A stretch of 33,562 nucleotides of DNA from Erysipelotrichaceae bacterium (GTDB taxonomy: Bacteria; Bacillota; Clostridia; TANB77; CAG-508): contig JAETTH010000017.1 of the NCBI GenBank assembly GCA_021769225.1, positions 1 through 33,562 on the forward strand, in the 5' to 3' direction. Positions 1 to 8,703 of the stretch are shown here, piece by piece; positions within the stretch are counted from its first letter, which is position 1, and every line of letters starts with the position of its first letter. Below the pieces are notes generated by a model, which did not search any database, had not been told where the DNA came from, and saw only the letters and a program-made list of their open reading frames with translations. The translations under genes and the position numbers were made by a program.

Positions 1-2
1 AG

Positions 3-86
3 ATAGAAAATTGGATAAATAATTATCCAAGAGCTATGTTTAATTATAAAAGTACCAACGAAATCTTAAGTAAAATGTGTGCATAA
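3..86 (+). pseudogene. C-terminal end of an IS30-family transposase (cut by window edge)
   Basis: The open frame entering from the left edge ends at TAA 84-86 and reads about 27 residues, including NWINNYPRAMFNYKSTNE. The pattern INNYPRxxxNYKxxNE is typical of the extreme C-terminus of IS30-family transposases (DDE, rve superfamily). Only the tail is visible, so it cannot be said whether the element is intact. The DNA just after the stop (about 90-118, with a TTGCAATTTG motif) could hold the right end of the element, but the other end lies outside the window. Family assignment rests on a short match. Confidence 0.55.
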
Positions 87-141
87 TAAACCGGAAATTT
101 ATTATTGCAATTTGTATCTTTTTTAGAGCCTAAACTTATTA

Positions 142-170
142 TTGTACAAAAAGAAAATAAGTGATATAAT
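142..170 (+). promoter_or_regulatory. Sigma-A-type promoter for the orphan gene at 242
   Basis: TTGTAC (142-147), a 17-nt spacer and TATAAT (165-170). Transcription should start near 177, giving a leader of about 65 nt. The leader holds two small palindromes: GTAAG-C-CTTAC (196-206) and AAATAAAATTTTATTT (209-224). Confidence 0.6.
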
Positions 171-241
171 ACAAGATACTACACGAAAGTTATGTGTAAG
201 CCTTACCTAAATAAAATTTTATTTACAAGGAGGATTAGCAC

Positions 242-649
242 GTGAAAAGCAGGATTGTTGACGGAATTGCATCTTGTATTGAAGGATACATTAATCAAAT
301 CCGCTGGCAAAAAAAGTGGGAGGGAATCAAGATGCTTCTTGATATCCATATCCGGACAAAGGATACTCCCATCTGTGAAGGATATTTGACAAGTGAGTAT
401 CTGCCCCAACAGCAAAAACAGGTATGGGTAATCCAGCCTGCAGCTGTCTTCGATATTGGAGACGGCTTCCTGGTCACGATTGTCATGAGTGGCAGAGATC
501 AGGATCTTGTTGATGTGTTTATCCAAAGTGATTTACCACTAGAAGGAGAGCCTCACTACAGACTGAAGAGCTGCCCTAGTAGGCTGTTTCTTCTGAAAGA
601 GTTAAGTGAACTGTTAGCAGAGGCTTATCCTTCGGAATTTCATTTCTAA
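242..649 (+). CDS. Hypothetical protein, 135 aa, orphan
   Basis: I do not recognise this protein. The GTG start at 242 is chosen because a strong AAGGAGG site lies 8 nt upstream (227-233). It has no signal peptide and no membrane segment, so it is probably cytoplasmic. The centre is aromatic and beta-rich (VWVIQPAAVFDIGDGFLV) and the C-terminus looks helical and acidic. Codon use is visibly richer in G and C than in the surrounding genes (many CTG, GCC, CAG codons), which suggests acquisition from another bacterium. It has its own promoter and terminator, so it is a single-gene unit, and it lies next to an IS30-type transposase remnant. The unknown gene at 1688 has similar composition. Confidence 0.6.
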   Translation: MKSRIVDGIASCIEGYINQIRWQKKWEGIKMLLDIHIRTKDTPICEGYLTSEYLPQQQKQVWVIQPAAVFDIGDGFLVTIVMSGRDQDLVDVFIQSDLPLEGEPHYRLKSCPSRLFLLKELSELLAEAYPSEFHF

Positions 650-687
650 AAAGTTTTTACTCTTCTTGGGTAAGGTGAGAGTAAAAA

Positions 688-726
688 GGAGTAGTTATCA
701 TTGATAGCTACTCCCTTTAATTTTTC
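688..726 (+). terminator. Intrinsic terminator after the orphan gene
   Basis: A 13-bp hairpin (GGAGTAGTTATCA at 688-700 with TGATAGCTACTCC at 702-714, one G-U pair) is followed by CTTTAATTTTT. A second, weaker inverted repeat lies just upstream: TTTTTACTCT (654-663) with AGAGTAAAAA (678-687). Together they form a double hairpin at the end of the gene. Confidence 0.75.
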
Positions 727-749
727 TTATACTATCTACTAATAGTCGA

Positions 750-778
750 TTGAATAAATTGATAATTGATATTACAAT
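750..778 (+). promoter_or_regulatory. Sigma-A-type promoter for the XRE regulator
   Basis: TTGAAT (750-755), a 17-nt spacer and TACAAT (773-778). It lies about 25 nt upstream of the ATG at 803, giving a short leader with the AAAGGAGG ribosome site. Confidence 0.5.
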
Positions 779-802
779 ATTGACAAAGGAGGAAAGAATA
801 AA

Positions 803-1576
803 ATGGATATGGATAATGTTAAATTTGGACAATTTATAGCTAAACTTCGTAAAGAGAAAAATATGACACAAAAACAACTAGCAGAGAAGTTACATTTGAC
901 AGATAAGGCAATATCAAAATGGGAAAGGGGACTAAGTTTTCCAGATATTGCAACATTAAAACCATTGTCTGAATTATTTGATGTAAGTATAACAGAGTTA
1001 CTAAGTGGAGAGCAAGATGATAAAAAGGAAGTAAACATAGATGAAAAAGTATTAGAGATTTTAAAACAAGTAGAATTGCAGAAAAGGAAAAAGTTAAAAA
1101 AGATGATCCTAATTGGATTAGCTATCATTTTAATATTATGTAGCCTTTTCTTTTTATCTGTTTTTTGTAAAATCAAGTTCCATACCTATAACCCTATTAG
1201 AGCATTAATTGGATATATAGAAGTAGAAGCATTTGGAAAAGAATATGCACAGGTAGCCACTTTACCAACCAAAACAATTTATGCCAAAGAAGAGTTTGAT
1301 TTCAATCAATATATGGCTAATAGAGGCTTTACTGAAATTAAGGAAGAACAAATGGGATGTCAAAGAGTGTTTACAAATGGCGAAATTAAAGAATATATAC
1401 TTCATTGGACAATGTTAGATGGATATCCTTTTATGATATTGGAATGGGAAAATATCATTCCAGATAATAGTAAAAAAATAATAGAGGAAAATAAAGAGCA
1501 ATTAAATGAAAATTCTCTACAAAATCCAATTATTAAAATAGAGACAAATGAACTAATAAAAAATATAACAGATTAA
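803..1576 (+). CDS. XRE-family transcriptional regulator with a C-terminal membrane segment
   Basis: Residues about 7-61 form a Cro/C1-type helix-turn-helix (KLRKEKNMTQKQLAEKLHL, then AISKWERGLSFPD). The match to the family is clear: the N-terminal half binds DNA. A charged linker leads to one hydrophobic segment (about 101-123), and the remaining 130 residues form a domain I do not recognise, predicted to be outside the membrane. This layout, HTH plus membrane anchor plus outer domain, is common in Firmicutes and suggests a regulator that responds to an envelope signal, but the signal is unknown. AAAGGAGG precedes the ATG at 803; a second in-frame ATG lies two codons on. The composition is AT-rich like the chromosome, unlike the two neighbouring orphan genes, and no terminator is obvious before the next gene. 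Confidence 0.85.
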   Translation: MDMDNVKFGQFIAKLRKEKNMTQKQLAEKLHLTDKAISKWERGLSFPDIATLKPLSELFDVSITELLSGEQDDKKEVNIDEKVLEILKQVELQKRKKLKKMILIGLAIILILCSLFFLSVFCKIKFHTYNPIRALIGYIEVEAFGKEYAQVATLPTKTIYAKEEFDFNQYMANRGFTEIKEEQMGCQRVFTNGEIKEYILHWTMLDGYPFMILEWENIIPDNSKKIIEENKEQLNENSLQNPIIKIETNELIKNITD

Positions 1577-1687
1577 AATAGATAAAACAAAAGTATAGAT
1601 TTTTAAGCCATTTTGTGATAAAATAAATATTGTTAATATTTTTTAGCAGACTTTAAAATAATAATTTATTTTTTAGGAGGTTAGCTG

Positions 1688-2146
1688 ATGATTAAGTTAA
1701 TTCCAGCAGGTTTTATTTTTCCAGATGGAACAATGCTTAATTCTGCAGGAATTGGGCATCCAAAAGTCGCAATGGAGTATATTCGGTCTAGACCAGAGAT
1801 AAAAGAGATGTTTCAAAAGGAAACGGAATTCAGAGATGAGAAAGATTTTCTAACCTATCGTTTGGGAGCATGTATGCTTTGCCACTCAAATGGAGTTGCG
1901 TATGCTTTTATTCCACAGATTCGTGGAACGTTTATGAATTATGTGCTAGAAGCGTGCGAAATGGAAGGAAGAAAAATCATTTTCTTCACATCCTGCTTTA
2001 CAGAGCCGGAGAATAATTCGATTGATCAAAGGTATCTTAACAATTATGGATTTACCAGGACGATCGTTCCTATTGTTTTCAAAACTGCAGATGGGAAAAT
2101 TCATAATAACGGGTATATGTATAATCCAAATCGATATGGAGAATAA
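1688..2146 (+). CDS. Hypothetical protein, 152 aa, orphan
   Basis: I do not recognise this protein. The ATG at 1688 is preceded by TTAGGAGGTTAG, a very strong ribosome site. It has no signal peptide or membrane segment. Visible marks are an N-terminal MIKLIPAGFIFPDGTML stretch, a CMLCHSNG motif with two cysteines and a histidine, and a C-terminal region rich in Asn, Tyr and Gly. The CxxCH arrangement could bind metal, but no partner ligands are evident. G+C at codon third positions is higher than in the genes on either side, as in the orphan gene at 242, so both may have arrived by transfer. It ends in its own strong terminator. No clear promoter was found in 1577-1687. Confidence 0.6.
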   Translation: MIKLIPAGFIFPDGTMLNSAGIGHPKVAMEYIRSRPEIKEMFQKETEFRDEKDFLTYRLGACMLCHSNGVAYAFIPQIRGTFMNYVLEACEMEGRKIIFFTSCFTEPENNSIDQRYLNNYGFTRTIVPIVFKTADGKIHNNGYMYNPNRYGE

Positions 2147-2150
2147 CCTA

Positions 2151-2187
2151 AAAGGAGAGTAGAGATAAAGTCTACTCTCCTTTTTTG
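2151..2187 (+). terminator. Intrinsic terminator after the orphan gene at 1688
   Basis: A perfect 13-bp stem (AAAGGAGAGTAGA 2151-2163 with TCTACTCTCCTTT 2171-2183), a 7-nt loop and six T residues. A textbook Rho-independent terminator separating the accessory block from ruvB. Confidence 0.9.
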
Positions 2188-2217
2188 TCTTTTTTCTAAT
2201 ATATTTTACTATAATTC

Positions 2218-2246
2218 TTGCACAAACAAATATTTATCGATATAAT
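2218..2246 (+). promoter_or_regulatory. Sigma-A-type promoter for ruvB
   Basis: TTGCAC (2218-2223), a 17-nt spacer and TATAAT (2241-2246). The predicted start of transcription (about 2252-2254) falls almost on the ribosome site, so the ruvB mRNA would have a leader of only about 10 nt. Confidence 0.65.
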
Positions 2247-2263
2247 ACTAAAAGGTGATTAAA

Positions 2264-3268
2264 GTGGAAGATGAAAAAATAATTAGTCCAGAATTACAAG
2301 ATGAAGTAGAGGAGAGGATGGAAAAATCATTACGTCCTAAAACGCTAGAAGAATATATTGGACAAAATAAAGTAAAAGAGAATATGAAAGTATATATAGA
2401 GGCAGCAAAACAAAGAGGAGAACCATTAGATCACATATTACTATATGGACCTCCAGGACTTGGTAAAACAACACTTGCTAATATTATTTCAAATGAGATG
2501 AATTCAAATATTAAAATAACATCAGGACCAGCAATAGAAAAGCCAGGAGATTTAGCTGCACTTCTTACTAATTTATCTGAATTTGATGTCCTTTTTATTG
2601 ATGAGATACACCGTTTAAACAAAAGTGTAGAGGAAATTTTATATCCAGCTTTAGAAGACTATACCTTAGACATCATAATAGGAAAAGGACCTAGTGCTCG
2701 TTCCATCAGGCTTGACCTTCCTAAATTTACTCTAATTGGTGCAACAACAAAGGCGGGAGCATTAGCAACTCCACTAAGAGATCGATTTGGTATAGTTCAT
2801 CGTTTAGAACTATATGAGCCAGATGACTTAAAAACAATTGTAAAGAGATCAGCGACTATTTTAGGGATTAATCTAGATGATGAATCAGCTTCTGAAATTG
2901 CAAGACGTTCTAGAGGAACTCCTAGAATTGCAAACCGTATTTTAAAAAGAGTAAGAGATTACGCAGCAGTTTTAGGAGATGGAAATATTGATTTAAAAAT
3001 TGCTAAAATTGCTTTAAATAAATTAGAAATTGACGAAATGGGACTAGATGAGATTGACAGAAAACTTCTAGAAACCATGATTGTAAAATATGCAGGAAGA
3101 CCAGTTGGACTAGATACTTTAGCTGCAACGATTGGGGAAGAAGCAGATACGATTGAAGATGTTTATGAACCATATTTAGTTCAAATTGGATATATTTCTC
3201 GTACACCAAGAGGAAGAATTGCACTTCCTGATGCATATGCTCATTTAGGATTTGAATATACAAACTAA
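2264..3268 (+). CDS. ruvB: Holliday junction branch migration ATPase RuvB
   Basis: RuvB is the hexameric AAA+ motor that drives branch migration of Holliday junctions together with RuvA. The family is unmistakable: [13 protein letters not shown] at the N-terminus, Walker [10 protein letters not shown] (62-70), Walker B DEIHR (from D113), sensor GATTK, arginine-finger region [12 protein letters not shown], and the C-terminal winged helix ending in TPRGR. I chose GTG 2264 because GGTGAT just upstream is a good ribosome site; an in-frame GTG at 2255 would have none. This gives 334 residues, the usual family length. ruvA and ruvC are not in the window. The following glycosyltransferase gene starts 11 nt after the stop, so the genes are probably cotranscribed. 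Confidence 0.97.
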   Translation: MEDEKIISPELQDEVEERMEKSLRPKTLEEYIGQNKVKENMKVYIEAAKQRGEPLDHILLYGPPGLGKTTLANIISNEMNSNIKITSGPAIEKPGDLAALLTNLSEFDVLFIDEIHRLNKSVEEILYPALEDYTLDIIIGKGPSARSIRLDLPKFTLIGATTKAGALATPLRDRFGIVHRLELYEPDDLKTIVKRSATILGINLDDESASEIARRSRGTPRIANRILKRVRDYAAVLGDGNIDLKIAKIALNKLEIDEMGLDEIDRKLLETMIVKYAGRPVGLDTLAATIGEEADTIEDVYEPYLVQIGYISRTPRGRIALPDAYAHLGFEYTN

Positions 3269-3278
3269 GGAGAATTAA

Positions 3279-4919
3279 ATGGAAAAGGGGAAAAGAGAAA
3301 GAATTGTTTCTAATATTCTTTTAGCAGTTTTATTAATTATTGGAATTATAGTAAGAATTTATCATTGGCCCAATGGATTAAATGCAGTAAATTGTGATGA
3401 AGCAATGTCTGCTATTAATGCAAAGGCAATTGCAGATTATGGAAAAGACATTTATGGTACAAGCTATCCTGTCTATTTTGAAGCATGGCAAGAAGGAGGA
3501 CAAAGTGCATTTCTCATTTATACGATGGCATTTTGTATAAAGATTTTTGGCTTTTCTATTTTTTCAGTAAGATTGCCAATGCTACTAATTAGTATTTTAG
3601 CACTGATTATTACTTATGACTTTGCAAAAAGGATTTTTAAAGATAAAAAAATTGCCTTAGTTATATTAGCATTTTTAGTCATTAATCCATGGCAGATTAT
3701 GCAAGCTAGATGGTCTCTAGATTGTAATATGTTCCCACACCTTACCTTAATTTCTATTTACTTGTTATATTTAGGAATTACTAAAAAGAAGTGGATGATT
3801 TATTTATCTATGGTTTTCTTTGGATTTACCATGTATACCTATGGCGTCGCAATTTACTTTATACCAGTGTTTTTATTAATCCTTGGCATTTATTTTATAA
3901 TAAAGAAAAGGATAACAGGAAAAGAACTCGCTTTATGTATTGTAATTTATCTTCTTATCTCTTTTCCAATTTATTTAATGGGAATTATTAATATATTTCA
4001 TTTAGAGACGATTCATTTAGGACCATTTACTATCCAATATTTTGACAAATCAGTGCGAACTTCTGATATGTTTCTATTTTCAAAAAATAAATTGGAGACA
4101 TTAACAGCTAATATACAAAGCCTTTTTACTGTGCTAGTTAAACAAAAAGATGGGTTACCTGCTAACTATGTCCCTGGATTTGGAACAACTTATCCTATTA
4201 GTATTCTATTTTTCATTTTTGGATTCCTTAGCTTATGGCTTTTAAAAGAGGAAAAAGTAGAGAAGGGATTAGAAAAAATAGAAGAAGAGACTAAGAAGGA
4301 AAAAGATTTATCAAACGAAAGAATTGGGAAAAACATATTAATGCTATGGCTTTTCTTAAGCTTTATTCTTGGTATCTTAATTAACAATACGAACATCAAT
4401 CGATTAAATATCATTTGGTATCCTATTATTTTTATCACAGGATATGGTATTTATGAATTTTATTATTTACTAAGAAAAAAACGAACTAAAATTATATTGG
4501 GAAGTTTTCTGATTCTGTTTTTTAGCATCTCTTTTACCTTATTTGAAATTCGCTATTTTACCAAACACACACAGATAATTGAAAATTCCAAACTATGGTC
4601 TAATGGATTAATCCAGGCAATTTGGTCAGTTAAAGAAGAAGCAGAGGTAATTCATATTACAGATGATTTATATGGAAAAGGAATTGAAACTTATATTAAA
4701 TTTGCATCTGATTTTGATTTAAGCTATTATTTAGAAGAAAAAAAGGAAAACAACCTAAGCTTTTGGGAGAAATATAAAGTGGAAAAAATACAAAAGTATG
4801 ATAATCCAGAAGATGCCTATATTATTAAGAAAAAAGAACTAAATAGTGCAAACTTAAAGTTAGAAGAATATGACTATCAAGAATTCCAGAACTATATTGT
4901 CTTAAGAAAAAAATTGTAG
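3279..4919 (+). CDS. Polytopic GT-C (GT39/ArnT-like) glycosyltransferase, first of a tandem pair
   Basis: A membrane protein of 546 residues with about ten or more hydrophobic segments in the first 430 residues and a soluble C-terminal part. The pattern fits the GT-C fold, whose members transfer sugars from polyprenyl-phosphate donors on the outer side of the membrane. The acidic pair expected in the first outer loop is visible as NCDEAM (D40, E41), followed further on by WEEGGQ-like and PWQIMQARWSLDCN motifs. A hydrophilic lysine- and glutamate-rich loop lies near residues 325-345. The next gene has the same landmarks at the same spacing, so the two are paralogues. The acceptor (protein, lipid or wall polymer) cannot be told from sequence. 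AAGGAGAATTA precedes the ATG. Confidence 0.8.
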   Translation: MEKGKRERIVSNILLAVLLIIGIIVRIYHWPNGLNAVNCDEAMSAINAKAIADYGKDIYGTSYPVYFEAWQEGGQSAFLIYTMAFCIKIFGFSIFSVRLPMLLISILALIITYDFAKRIFKDKKIALVILAFLVINPWQIMQARWSLDCNMFPHLTLISIYLLYLGITKKKWMIYLSMVFFGFTMYTYGVAIYFIPVFLLILGIYFIIKKRITGKELALCIVIYLLISFPIYLMGIINIFHLETIHLGPFTIQYFDKSVRTSDMFLFSKNKLETLTANIQSLFTVLVKQKDGLPANYVPGFGTTYPISILFFIFGFLSLWLLKEEKVEKGLEKIEEETKKEKDLSNERIGKNILMLWLFLSFILGILINNTNINRLNIIWYPIIFITGYGIYEFYYLLRKKRTKIILGSFLILFFSISFTLFEIRYFTKHTQIIENSKLWSNGLIQAIWSVKEEAEVIHITDDLYGKGIETYIKFASDFDLSYYLEEKKENNLSFWEKYKVEKIQKYDNPEDAYIIKKKELNSANLKLEEYDYQEFQNYIVLRKKL

Positions 4920-4932
4920 GAGAAAGAGGAAT

Positions 4933-6585
4933 ATGAAAATTCGAATTTTTGAAATGATTTTACTTATCATTGCCTTTATATTCTTTTTTATTTGTGTTAT
5001 ACAAAAAAACAAAGAACAAGAAACAAAAACTATTACAAAACTAAATCAATGGATTTATCAAAATTACTCTAAAATCTTATTAGTAATTTTAGTCCTTGGT
5101 ATTTTAGTAAGACTCATGGGCATAGGAGAAGTACCAAAGGGAATTCATATTGACGAGGCAGGTATGGCATATGACGCATACTCTATTTCAGAATATGGAA
5201 CGGATCGCTATGGAAATCAATTTCCTTTGTACTTAGAAAACTTTGGACAAGGTCAAAGTGTTATGTGCATGTATTTAATAAGCCCATTTATTAAATTATT
5301 TGGGCTAAACCTATATAGTATTCGAATTCCAATTGCAATGGTATCAATTCTGGCCATGATTCTAGCCTATCTTTTAGTAAAAGAGAAAAAAGAGAAAAAA
5401 ACAGCACTTTTATTTCTATTTCTACTTGCTATTTGTCCATGGCATATCATGCAAGCAAGATGGGCATTGGATTGTAATTTACTTTCTTCTTTTATGATAT
5501 TTTCTACTTATGCTATTTTAAAAGCAAAAAGAAAAATAGGATATGTAGGAGCAGGAATTTTAGTAGGACTTACTCTATACACCTATGTATTGTCCTATAT
5601 CATTGTACCAATTTTCTTATTATTACTTCTTAGCTATTGTCTATATCTAAAGAAGATTAAACTAACGGATATTATAGTAATGGGAATCCCAATTTTCCTA
5701 TTAGCATTACCATTATTATACATGGTATTTATGAACCAAGGAATCTTACCACAAATTGATTTATCATTTGTTAGCATTCCAGACTTAACTTTTTATAGAG
5801 CAAATGAAATTGGAATCAGTAATATAAAAGACAATCTTAACATCTTTTCCATTTTACTATTTGGCGATGATATGATGTACAATGTGCCATATGAATTTGG
5901 AACCATCTATTATCTTTCCATCCCATTTTTCTTTATGGGACTTTGTCTGGCCATTGCAAACACCATAAAAAGCATACGAAAAAAAGAATTTAACTTTGAT
6001 ACCATTATGCTAATTACTTTTATAAGTGTTCTTATCTGCATGCTTTTGATTACAGAACCAAAAGTAAATAAAGCAAATGCCATCTTTATATCAATCATTT
6101 ACTTTACTGCAACAGGACTGATATTTATTTTTAAACAAAGAAAAATATTTTTCTATTTAACCATAGAACTATATTTAATCAGTTTTATTGTTTTTGAAGT
6201 TTACTACTTTACAGCCTTTGCTAATAATACAGATATTACTTATCGAAGATATTTTGATAATGAACTAATTTCACTAACAAGTTACTTAGAAGAAAATTAT
6301 CCAGAAAGAACAGTATATTTTTCTATGCAAGATAAAAAAGAACCATATATCTATACTTTAATTGGAAATCCAATATCACCAGAAGAATTCAAAAATTCTA
6401 TGAAAAGGATAAATGGAACAGTTGTTAGCTACAACAATTATATTTTTTATAACCAATCCTTTGAAGATAAAGATGGAATCTATATTTTAGAAGAAACTGA
6501 ACAAGAGGAAATAGAGTATTTAATCCAAAATCAATTTCAAGTAAAAGAATTTGGAAAATACCGAATTGTATATCGAGAAATTTAA
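4933..6585 (+). CDS. Polytopic GT-C (GT39/ArnT-like) glycosyltransferase, second of a tandem pair
   Basis: A paralogue of the preceding gene, 13 nt downstream, 550 residues. It carries an extra N-terminal membrane segment and basic loop (about 1-40) not seen in the first copy. The catalytic-type acidic pair is in HIDEAG (D74, E75), followed by SEYGTDRYGN, then PWHIMQARWALDCN as in the first copy. About eleven membrane segments precede a soluble C-terminal tail. Two copies side by side suggest either two successive sugar additions to one surface glycan or a heterodimer. The lipid-linked donor is an inference from the family, not from the sequence. Ribosome site AGGAGAAAGAGG precedes the ATG. 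Confidence 0.8.
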   Translation: MKIRIFEMILLIIAFIFFFICVIQKNKEQETKTITKLNQWIYQNYSKILLVILVLGILVRLMGIGEVPKGIHIDEAGMAYDAYSISEYGTDRYGNQFPLYLENFGQGQSVMCMYLISPFIKLFGLNLYSIRIPIAMVSILAMILAYLLVKEKKEKKTALLFLFLLAICPWHIMQARWALDCNLLSSFMIFSTYAILKAKRKIGYVGAGILVGLTLYTYVLSYIIVPIFLLLLLSYCLYLKKIKLTDIIVMGIPIFLLALPLLYMVFMNQGILPQIDLSFVSIPDLTFYRANEIGISNIKDNLNIFSILLFGDDMMYNVPYEFGTIYYLSIPFFFMGLCLAIANTIKSIRKKEFNFDTIMLITFISVLICMLLITEPKVNKANAIFISIIYFTATGLIFIFKQRKIFFYLTIELYLISFIVFEVYYFTAFANNTDITYRRYFDNELISLTSYLEENYPERTVYFSMQDKKEPYIYTLIGNPISPEEFKNSMKRINGTVVSYNNYIFYNQSFEDKDGIYILEETEQEEIEYLIQNQFQVKEFGKYRIVYREI

Positions 6586-6655
6586 AAAGAAGAATCAAAA
6601 GAAAAAAGAAAGAAAAGGAAAACAAATAGAAATAGGATAGAAAGAGGAAAAGAAA

Positions 6656-7219
6656 ATGAAATTATTAATGCATACATGCTGCGCACCTTGTAGTGTTTAT
6701 TGTATCGATTCTTTGAGAGAAGAAGGAATAGAGCCAGTTGTTTACTGGTATAATCCTAATATTCATCCATATATTGAATATAAGACAAGAAGAGATACTT
6801 TAAAAGAATATACTAAAAGTATTAACATAGAAGCAATTTTTGAAGAAGAATATGGATTAGATGAATTCTGCAAAAATGTAATTGGAGATTTACAAAATCG
6901 TTGTAGTAATTATTGTTATCGTGTTCGACTAGAACAAACAGCTAAATATGCAAAAGAACATGGATATGATGCTATTACAACAACACTTTTAGTAAGTCCA
7001 TATCAAAAACATGAAGCATTAAAAGAGCAAGGAAAAGAAATAGCAGAAAAATATGGATTAGAATTTATTTACCGTGATTTTCGAGTAGGATTTCGTCAAG
7101 GACAACAAAAAGCAAGAGAGCTTGGACTATATATGCAAAAGTATTGTGGATGCATTTTTTCAGAGGAGGACAGGTATAGTAAACAAATAAAAAGGGATAA
7201 AGAGATAAGCAAACAATAA
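6656..7219 (+). CDS. queH: Epoxyqueuosine reductase QueH
   Basis: QueH carries out the last step of queuosine synthesis, reducing epoxyqueuosine to queuosine in tRNA anticodons; it replaces the cobalamin enzyme QueG in many anaerobes. The protein (187 aa, normal length, formerly DUF208) shows the family's cysteine sets: HTCCAPCS at 6-13 (C8, C9, C12), the RCSNYCYRVRL motif, and YCGCIFSEEDRY near the C-terminus. Those cysteines bind a 4Fe-4S cluster and a metal site. TTTLLVSPYQKH is also typical. The 70-nt gap upstream is almost pure purine on this strand and contains the ribosome site AGAGGAAAAG. No other queuosine gene is in the window. Confidence 0.93.
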   Translation: MKLLMHTCCAPCSVYCIDSLREEGIEPVVYWYNPNIHPYIEYKTRRDTLKEYTKSINIEAIFEEEYGLDEFCKNVIGDLQNRCSNYCYRVRLEQTAKYAKEHGYDAITTTLLVSPYQKHEALKEQGKEIAEKYGLEFIYRDFRVGFRQGQQKARELGLYMQKYCGCIFSEEDRYSKQIKRDKEISKQ

Positions 7220-7464
7220 TATTCCATTCTATATAAAACAAGGATTTGATAAATATGAAAAGACAATAAAAAATTACTTTATAGATAATTATGATGAAGA
7301 AATATGGATGGAGATTTACATTGTACAGATTTAATATATTATTCAAAAGATTTAAAAAGTAAAATGAAAAATAATTAGTAAGTTGTAGAGGAGAGAATTT
7401 TTGTGAATAAAATGTTTGAAAATACGAAACATTATTTTGCATATTATTAATAGTAGTTTATTTA

Positions 7465-8097
7465 TTGGTAAATTCATATTGTATGCAAAATTTTGGAATA
7501 GAAGATTATAGAAGTACAATTATAAATACAATATTTTCATTTGTTTTACTTTTTTTGATAGTTAAACTAAAAAGAGTTTCTTATTATGGGTTAACAAAAG
7601 TAAGTGATTTAAAAAGATATTTATATTTTATACCATTATTATTAATTATATCAGTTAATCTATGGAATGGTATTAATATTAATAATACACCAAATGAAAT
7701 TATATTTTACATTTTAACAATGCTTAATATTGGATTTTTAGAAGAAGTTATCTTTCGAGGTTTTTTATTTAAAATGATGGAAAAAGATAATATTAAAAAT
7801 GCAATAATTGTAACTTCAGTCACTTTCGGTATAGGACATATTATCAATTTGTTTAATGGCGCAGAGATTATTCCAACTTTAATACAAATATGTTGTGCAA
7901 TGTCAATAGGATACTTATTTATTATTATATTTTATAGGAGTAAATCACTTGTTCCGTGTATAATAGCACATTTTTTAAATAATTCATTTTCAATATTTAA
8001 TGTTGAAAATGGAGTTTCATTATATATAGCACCTGTATTTGTTGTTATTATATCAGTTGTTTATGCAACTTATATGAATAGAAATATTAAAGAATAA
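7465..8097 (+). CDS. CPBP-family intramembrane metalloprotease (Abi), probably frameshifted at its 5' end
   Basis: The CPBP family (Rce1-type, PF02517) cuts or protects membrane-associated peptides, and in Firmicutes is often linked to bacteriocin immunity. The three motifs are present: EEVIFR (E93, E94, R98), FGIGH (H125) and HFLNN (H169, N173). The frame as given opens at TTG 7465 without a ribosome site. A better start lies at GTG 7403, preceded by AGAGGAGAG, but that frame (MNKMFENTKHYFAYY) stops at 7448. The CPBP frame just downstream reads LLIVVYLLVNS, so one missing base near 7439-7447 would join them into a normal protein of about 231 residues. Either a sequencing indel or a real inactivating frameshift. 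It begins an unusually AT-rich stretch (7220-9200). Confidence 0.75.
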   Translation: MVNSYCMQNFGIEDYRSTIINTIFSFVLLFLIVKLKRVSYYGLTKVSDLKRYLYFIPLLLIISVNLWNGININNTPNEIIFYILTMLNIGFLEEVIFRGFLFKMMEKDNIKNAIIVTSVTFGIGHIINLFNGAEIIPTLIQICCAMSIGYLFIIIFYRSKSLVPCIIAHFLNNSFSIFNVENGVSLYIAPVFVVIISVVYATYMNRNIKE

Positions 8098-8146
8098 AAG
8101 TATAAATTATAATAAGAATTAGTAATTTGTTAGTTAGGAGGATTGT

Positions 8147-8662
8147 ATGAAAAAGAGTGTAAAAATTATATTAATTGTTTTGAGTATTTTGATAGTCATA
8201 ATATTATTAGATACTATTCAAGCAAAAATATTTAATAATAAGCCAATTCTAAAAGTTGTTGAAGATTATAATGGAGGAGATTTGTACCAAAAACATAAAG
8301 GAATTTTAGTTGATACTTATATTCATACTGATAATAGTAAAAAAACTGTGTTTAAATGGGAAAAATATAGTTATCATAGTATGAATTTAGAAAATAGTAA
8401 CATTGAGATAGAGTTATTTATGGATGGAAAAACAATAGAAATATCTAAACAACAAGATATTGAATTTATTACAAATTTATTGGAAAATTCTAAATATGTA
8501 AATGAACTTTGTGATGGTATTAATACCCATAAAATAAAGATAGGTAATGAAATATATTATTTAAAAGAGAGTTGTGCTGAAATTCAAAAAGGAAGAAAAC
8601 AAGCAATAATATCAAATAGTGATTTGACACAATTGTTAAAAATAATAGAAGATAATAAATAA
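8147..8662 (+). CDS. Hypothetical membrane-anchored protein, 171 aa
   Basis: I do not recognise the family. Residues about 5-22 form one hydrophobic segment after a lysine-rich start (MKKSVK), so the protein is either anchored with its bulk outside or secreted; there is no lipobox cysteine. The outer part is mostly beta-like (FKWEKYSY, IEIELFMDGKTIEI) and carries two cysteines (ELCDG and KESCAE) that could form a disulfide outside the cell. A strong TTAGGAGGATT precedes the ATG. It lies in the AT-rich island between the CPBP protease and another unknown gene, a setting compatible with peptide defence or immunity, but that is only context. Confidence 0.6.
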   Translation: MKKSVKIILIVLSILIVIILLDTIQAKIFNNKPILKVVEDYNGGDLYQKHKGILVDTYIHTDNSKKTVFKWEKYSYHSMNLENSNIEIELFMDGKTIEISKQQDIEFITNLLENSKYVNELCDGINTHKIKIGNEIYYLKESCAEIQKGRKQAIISNSDLTQLLKIIEDNK

Positions 8663-8703
8663 TACAAATTACATGTATAGAGTAGAATAAAAGAGGTAAG
8701 AAA

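Noticed and set aside
90..118. Terminal inverted repeat of the IS30 element
   Set aside because: The TTGCAATTTG motif is suggestive, but the other end is outside the window, so it cannot be confirmed.
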